From Bacteroidota bacterium (GTDB lineage Bacteria > Bacteroidota > Bacteroidia > Flavobacteriales > Flavobacteriaceae), in assembly GCA_021793135.1 (NCBI GenBank), contig JAJYTI010000055.1, forward strand, positions 1 through 11,321: 11,321 bases of DNA. Reading direction: 5' to 3'. A program made the position numbers and the translations under genes. The number at the start of each line of letters is the position of its first letter. The stretch's first letter is position 1. Positions 6,914-11,321 of the stretch are shown in pieces. Below the pieces are notes generated by a model that was not told where the DNA came from, made no database searches, and saw only the letters and a list, made by a program, of their open reading frames with translations.

Positions 6914-6921
6914 CAAATATA
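6914..6921 (-). promoter_or_regulatory. Candidate -7 promoter element of sodA
   Basis: The minus strand reads TATATTTG, a perfect TAnnTTTG box identical to the one before the kinase gene. The predicted transcript starts near 6909 with a leader of about 45 bases that contains the 14-base palindrome. No TTG is found at the usual -33 distance. Confidence 0.5.
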
Positions 6922-6959
6922 CACAATAAAAAATCTTTTTGTGTTATAGTTATTATAAG

Positions 6960-6969
6960 ATTAATTAAT
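6960..6969. repeat. Second copy of ATTAATTAAT, upstream of the sodA promoter
   Basis: ATTAATTAAT repeats the core of the palindrome at 6882-6891, 78 bases away, so the two copies flank the sodA -7 box. It is palindromic itself. The biological meaning is unproven. Confidence 0.25.
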
Positions 6970-6988
6970 GGAATATAGACAAAACCTA

Positions 6989-7022
6989 TTTGTGATAAAA
7001 TGCGTTAGAAATCGTATTTTAG
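6989..7022 (+). promoter_or_regulatory. Weak candidate promoter of the helicase-nuclease gene
   Basis: TTTG at 6989-6992 and TATTTTAG at 7015-7022 (one mismatch to TAnnTTTG) are separated by 22 bases. The transcript would begin near 7027, giving a leader of only a few bases before the TTG (7033) or GTG (7039) start. This is possible but weak. Confidence 0.25.
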
Positions 7023-7032
7023 TAAAAATTAT

Positions 7033-10000
7033 TTGAACGTGATTAATTCGACTCCTAGCTTATATTTATATGATGCTTCTGCAGGAAGTGGTAAAACTTT
7101 TACATTGGTAAAAGAATATTTAAAAAAACTACTGCTTGCCGAACAAACCGATTACTACAAAAAAATTCTAGCCATTACTTTCACCAATAAAGCGGTAGGC
7201 GAAATGAAGGAACGAATTGTAGACCAATTGGTAGCTTTTTCCAATGAAAGTTCGATAAAAGAACCAGATGATATGTTACAACATATCGCTCGAGAAATCC
7301 AACTTAGTTATGAGCAAATTCATACAAAATCTAAACAAATTCTTAGGCATTTACTTCATGACTATAGTGGATTTAGTGTAGAAACCATCGATTCTTTTAA
7401 TCATAGAATCATCCGAACCTTTGCAAAAGACTTAAAGCTAAATGCCAACTTCGAGGTTACACTAGACACCGAGTTGCTGTTAGAAGAAGCCGTAGATCGA
7501 TTAATTGCACAAGCAGGAAAAGATTATGCTGTAACCGATTATTTACTTCAATATACCAATAGTCAGCTTATTCAAGATAAATCTTGGCATATACGTAGAG
7601 AAATTATAAAAACTGCTAAACTACTTATTTCTGAGAATCATAAAGAATCTATTGAAAAGCTTAAGAATCATGATCTAGATGAATTTAGAAAATTCACAAA
7701 AAAACTAAAGGATAGTATTGATAAGAATTTTAAGCAAGCAAAACTACTTGCTCAAAAAACACTAGAATTGTTGAAAAGTATGCATATTCCTAATGATGCT
7801 TTTGATCGGTCTTCCTATCCTAAATTTTTAGATCGAGTAATAGATCGAGTCAAAGAAATAAAATTCGACAAAAAAACTAAATGGCATACAGAAATATTAA
7901 ATGGAGAGTATGCGTATTATAAAAAGAGTACAGACGATATACATAAGCAGCAAATTGACTCTATTAAGAATGAACTTTCTAGTGCATTTATAGGAATAAA
8001 AGCATGTATAGACCAAAATGCAGTATATACATTAATACGTCAGGAACTTTTACCAATGGCATTAATAAATCTTGTAGCTAACGAACGGAATGCTATTCAA
8101 GAAGAACAAAACGTACTGTTGATAGGAGACTTCAATCATCTATTGCACGAACAAGTTAAAGACCAACCTGCACCGTTTATATACGAGCGTTTAGGAGATC
8201 GTTATCGACATTTTTTTATAGATGAGTTTCAAGATACATCCAAGTTACAATGGGAAAATATGATGCCCTTACTTGACAATGCCCTTTCTCAAGGTTTTGA
8301 AAGCGGATTACCAGGAAGTGTAATGCTTGTGGGCGATGCTAAACAATCAATTTATCGTTGGCGCGGAGGTTATCCAGAGCAATTTATAAACCTAACACAA
8401 GATGAGCTTCCATTTCAAATCAGTGAGGAACAGAGAATAGTTAAACATTTAGATACCAATTATCGTAGTTGTGAGAATATTATAGATTTCAATAACCAGT
8501 TTTTCACCCAAACAGCAAACGTTCTACAAGATGAAACCTATAGAAAACTGTATTTAGATGGGAATCAACAAAAAACAAATAGTAGAAAAGGAGGTTATAT
8601 TCAAATAGATAGGTTAGCCAAACCTAAAGAGGATGAAACAACCAATAGCTTACATCAAAATAAAGTTATAGAAATCATTCAAACCCTAAAGGAAAGAGAT
8701 GCCTTAAGCTTATCGGATATATGCATTCTAGTTAGAAAAAATGTCCAAGGTATTTTAATAAGCGAAATTCTATCCGAATATAATATACCTTTTATTTCAT
8801 CGGAAACATTATTGCTTAAAAACTCTAAAGAAGTCAATGCACTTCTAAACTGCTTGCGACTTCTCTTATTCCCTGCAGATAAAGAGTCTAGAGTAAAACT
8901 TTGTTATTTTATTTACGAAAACTTAGATATAAAAGAGGACAAGCATGATTTTCTAAGCAAATTAACAAAACCAGAAAACATACAAGATTTTTTAAATATT
9001 CTAGCTACTTATGGGGTGTCAATCGACATACAAGCTATTGCACAAGCTAGTCTATATCAAACTTTCGAAATTCTGATTGAAAAATTAGAAATAGACAAAC
9101 TAGGCAGCGCATACTTATTTAGCTTTATGGATTTTGTTCATAATTACGAACAAACACAAGCAACAACCAAACATCTGTTTTTTGATTACTGGGAAAGTAA
9201 GGCAGATAAATTAAGCATCCCATCTTCCAAACAAAGTGAAGCCATACAAATTATGACAATTCATAAGGCCAAAGGTTTAGAATTCCCTATGGTTATTTTC
9301 CCATTTGGAAATAACAAATTAGGAGACTTAAGTAAAACTAGTGACTGGCTACCATGGCATGAGGAAGGTGCTTTCGATGAAGTGTATGTACCAATAAAAG
9401 ATTCCCTTCTAAACTTTAATGAAGATTATGAAGAACAGTACAAAGAATTATATGAGAAAGAAGTTTTAGATGAGTTAAACAATATTTATGTTGCTTTTAC
9501 CAGAGCATCTAGAGAGCTTTATATTATTACAGACAATCATAAGAAAAATTCAAACACCTATCTGCTTTGTGATTTACTTCAGGCATTTGTTGAAAATAAG
9601 AAAGGAAGCTTAGAAGAAGGTGAAGTATATAGCATTGGTGAGCATACTTTTCCAAAAGATAAAGAGCCTAAAGAAGTAAACGATCAAACAATAGAACCAG
9701 TTTATACCCTAACCGATCCAAACTTATTAGACATTGTCACTGCAAAAGCTGACCTATGGGATAGCAAAATCGAAGAGGCTATAACGTATGGTACAGAATT
9801 GCATGATATACTAGAACAAATAATAACTAAAGAAGACGCTTCTAGTTATTTCAAATCTTTAGAACTGCAAGAAGCTATCCCAATAGAGAAATTACATAAG
9901 TTACAGAGTACTGTAGAAGCTATTGTACATCATGAAGATTTACAACATTTATTTTCTACTGAAGATACTGTTAGAACAGAATTGGATATTGTAACCTCCG

Positions 10001-10206
10001 ATAAACAAATTCGACGCATGGATCGACTTAACTTTCATAATGACAAATCGGTAACTCTAGTCGATTACAAAACTGGAGAGGCTAAAAATGATGATATTAT
10101 TCAGATACAAGCATATGCACAAGCACTAGGAGAAATGGGAATTCAACTAAAAGAAAAGCTACTAGTATATATAAACGATACTGCTGTTATCGTAAATAAA
10201 GTGTAA
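7033..10206 (+). CDS. addA: AddA/RecB-like UvrD-family helicase with C-terminal PD-(D/E)XK nuclease
   Basis: This 1057-residue protein should process double-strand DNA ends for RecA-dependent repair. SF1A helicase motifs appear in order: Walker A ASAGSGKT (15-22), motif Ia TFTNKAVGEM (49-58), Walker B IDEFQD (396-401), motif III GDAKQSIYRWRGG (434-446), motif IV NYRS (476-479), motif V TIHKAKGLEF (742-751) and motif VI YVAFTRA (819-825). The C-terminal RecB-type nuclease has His924, Asp997 (RRMDRL), Asp1011 and Lys1013 (VDYKTG) and QIQAYAQ (1024-1030), all apparently intact. No ATG lies between the upstream in-frame stop (7006-7008) and the Walker A motif, so the start must be TTG 7033 or GTG 7039. 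Length is a little below that of B. subtilis AddA (about 1230). An AddB partner would be expected but neither neighbour encodes it. RecB is the alternative name; the architecture alone does not separate the two. Confidence 0.93.
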   Translation: MNVINSTPSLYLYDASAGSGKTFTLVKEYLKKLLLAEQTDYYKKILAITFTNKAVGEMKERIVDQLVAFSNESSIKEPDDMLQHIAREIQLSYEQIHTKSKQILRHLLHDYSGFSVETIDSFNHRIIRTFAKDLKLNANFEVTLDTELLLEEAVDRLIAQAGKDYAVTDYLLQYTNSQLIQDKSWHIRREIIKTAKLLISENHKESIEKLKNHDLDEFRKFTKKLKDSIDKNFKQAKLLAQKTLELLKSMHIPNDAFDRSSYPKFLDRVIDRVKEIKFDKKTKWHTEILNGEYAYYKKSTDDIHKQQIDSIKNELSSAFIGIKACIDQNAVYTLIRQELLPMALINLVANERNAIQEEQNVLLIGDFNHLLHEQVKDQPAPFIYERLGDRYRHFFIDEFQDTSKLQWENMMPLLDNALSQGFESGLPGSVMLVGDAKQSIYRWRGGYPEQFINLTQDELPFQISEEQRIVKHLDTNYRSCENIIDFNNQFFTQTANVLQDETYRKLYLDGNQQKTNSRKGGYIQIDRLAKPKEDETTNSLHQNKVIEIIQTLKERDALSLSDICILVRKNVQGILISEILSEYNIPFISSETLLLKNSKEVNALLNCLRLLLFPADKESRVKLCYFIYENLDIKEDKHDFLSKLTKPENIQDFLNILATYGVSIDIQAIAQASLYQTFEILIEKLEIDKLGSAYLFSFMDFVHNYEQTQATTKHLFFDYWESKADKLSIPSSKQSEAIQIMTIHKAKGLEFPMVIFPFGNNKLGDLSKTSDWLPWHEEGAFDEVYVPIKDSLLNFNEDYEEQYKELYEKEVLDELNNIYVAFTRASRELYIITDNHKKNSNTYLLCDLLQAFVENKKGSLEEGEVYSIGEHTFPKDKEPKEVNDQTIEPVYTLTDPNLLDIVTAKADLWDSKIEEAITYGTELHDILEQIITKEDASSYFKSLELQEAIPIEKLHKLQSTVEAIVHHEDLQHLFSTEDTVRTELDIVTSDKQIRRMDRLNFHNDKSVTLVDYKTGEAKNDDIIQIQAYAQALGEMGIQLKEKLLVYINDTAVIVNKV

Positions 10207-10211
10207 TTTTG
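10204..10211 (+). promoter_or_regulatory. Candidate -7 promoter element of kbl
   Basis: TAATTTTG is a perfect TAnnTTTG box that begins with the TAA stop codon of the helicase-nuclease gene. It would give a transcript from about 10216 and a leader of about 19 bases to the kbl ATG. The -33 position has no TTG. If real, kbl is transcribed independently although only 28 bases separate the genes. Confidence 0.42.
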
Positions 10212-10234
10212 CATAACCTAAATTTTATAAAATT

Positions 10235-11321
10235 ATGTTCGGAAAAGAGTTTCAAGAATATCTACAAAGTGAGTTGCATGAGATTAAAGAAAGTGGTCTT
10301 TACAAAGAAGAACGCATCATAACCTCTAAGCAAGGAGCAGAAATAACAATTTCTACTGGTGAAACAGTATTAAACTTCTGTGCAAATAACTACTTAGGTC
10401 TTTCTTCACATCCAGATGTTATTCAAGCAGCAAAAGACACGTTAGATACACATGGACATGGAGTTTCTTCTGTTCGTTTTATTTGTGGAACACAAGACAT
10501 TCATAAACAACTAGAAAAGAAGATTGCTGATTTCTACGGTTTTGAAGATACAATATTATATGCGGCATGTTTTGACGCAAACGGAGGTGTTTTCGCTCCT
10601 TTGTTAGACGAAAGAGATGCTATTATTTCTGATTCATTAAACCACGCATCTATTATAGATGGAGTTCGTTTATGTAAAGCTGCAAGATATCGTTATGCTA
10701 ATAATGATATGGCAGAACTAGAAGAAAAACTAAAAGAAGCCACAGAAAAAGGTGCACGTTTTAAACTAATCGTTACCGATGGAGTATTCTCTATGGACGG
10801 TTTGGTAGCGCCATTGGATGAAGTATGCGACTTAGCAGAAAAATACAATGCACTTGTTATGGTAGATGAGTCTCACGCTACTGGATTTATCGGAAAAACT
10901 GGTAAAGGTACATTAGAAGAAAAAAACGTAATGGATCGTGTAGATATTGTTACCGGAACATTAGGTAAAGCACTTGGTGGAGCTATGGGAGGATATACCA
11001 CTGGTAAGAAAGAAATTATCGAAATGCTTCGTCAACGATCTAGACCATACTTGTTCTCTAATTCATTAGCACCCTCTATTGTAGGAGCAGCTATTAAAGT
11101 GTTTGACATGCTAAGTAAAGACACTAGCCTTCGCGATAAAGTAATGGAAAACACCGCTTACTTCAAAAAAGGAATGCAAGAAGCTGGTTTTGATATTATA
11201 GATGGAGATTCTGCAATTGTACCTGTAATGCTATACGATGCGAAGTTATCTCAAGAAATGGCTAATAAACTTCTTGAAGAAGGTGTATATGTAATTGGAT
11301 TCTTCTTCCCAGTAGTACCTA
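10235..11321 (+). CDS. kbl: Glycine C-acetyltransferase (2-amino-3-ketobutyrate CoA ligase), C-terminus cut
   Basis: Kbl is a PLP enzyme of the alpha-oxoamine synthase family that splits 2-amino-3-ketobutyrate with CoA into glycine and acetyl-CoA, the second step of threonine breakdown after threonine dehydrogenase. The frame from the ATG at 10235 runs open to the window edge, giving 362 codons of an expected 395-400. Visible marks are NFCANNYLGLSSHP near residue 47, SLNHASIIDG (His137), VDESHATGFIG with Asp211 (pyridine nitrogen contact) and His214, and GTLGKALGGAMGGY with Lys245 as the PLP Schiff-base lysine. Related enzymes (8-amino-7-oxononanoate synthase, serine palmitoyltransferase, 5-aminolevulinate synthase) share the fold, but the N-terminus and the SSVRFICGTQ segment match Kbl closely. 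No threonine dehydrogenase gene is in the window. The short gap after the helicase-nuclease gene contains a probable promoter of its own. Confidence 0.96.
   Translation, partial: MFGKEFQEYLQSELHEIKESGLYKEERIITSKQGAEITISTGETVLNFCANNYLGLSSHPDVIQAAKDTLDTHGHGVSSVRFICGTQDIHKQLEKKIADFYGFEDTILYAACFDANGGVFAPLLDERDAIISDSLNHASIIDGVRLCKAARYRYANNDMAELEEKLKEATEKGARFKLIVTDGVFSMDGLVAPLDEVCDLAEKYNALVMVDESHATGFIGKTGKGTLEEKNVMDRVDIVTGTLGKALGGAMGGYTTGKKEIIEMLRQRSRPYLFSNSLAPSIVGAAIKVFDMLSKDTSLRDKVMENTAYFKKGMQEAGFDIIDGDSAIVPVMLYDAKLSQEMANKLLEEGVYVIGFFFPVVP

Noticed and set aside
1..11321. Possible defence island, mobile element, CRISPR array or phage remnant
   Set aside because: All genes are recognisable chromosomal families, and I saw no direct-repeat arrays, transposase, integrase or long terminal inverted repeats; the AddA-like nuclease fits ordinary DNA-end repair.

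Overview
The window is a piece of a low-GC chromosome from the phylum Bacteroidota, most likely family Flavobacteriaceae. Four things point there. The protein sequences have a flavobacterial style, especially the long PurF variant, the PfkB-type kinase and the MnSOD. Shine-Dalgarno sequences are essentially absent. Five genes have a perfect Bacteroidetes-type -7 box (TAnnTTTG) just upstream. Start codons include a probable TTG or GTG. The genus cannot be fixed from this window alone.

Layout. (1) 1-1127, minus strand: the N-terminal half of a FUSC/YccS-like inner-membrane protein, cut by the left edge. (2) 1128-1483: a 356-base AT-rich divergent intergenic region. (3) 1484-2161, plus: an MgtC/SapB-family membrane protein. 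It converges, with only a 3-base gap, on (4) 2165-3070, minus: a cation diffusion facilitator (CDF) metal exporter. (5) 3294-4220, plus: a PfkB/ribokinase-family kinase, closed by a strong intrinsic terminator. (6) 4276-6174, plus: a Bacteroidetes-type amidophosphoribosyltransferase (PurF). (7) 6250-6864, minus: a manganese-type superoxide dismutase; a long hairpin between it and purF can terminate both. (8) 7033-10206, plus: an AddA/RecB-like helicase-nuclease. (9) 10235-11321, plus: glycine C-acetyltransferase (Kbl), cut by the right edge.

How the genes relate. The left third concerns the envelope and divalent metals (FUSC, MgtC-like, CDF), but each gene appears to be its own transcription unit. 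The kinase and PurF may be linked through nucleotide or PRPP metabolism, but a terminator lies between them. SOD, the recombination nuclease and Kbl look like independent housekeeping genes. No RNA gene, insertion sequence, phage gene, CRISPR array or defence island is visible, and no gene stands out in base composition. I did not find a convincing new biological system. The observations below are small-scale: promoter architecture, a terminator just ahead of purF, palindromes in two intergenic regions, unusual family residues and start codons.
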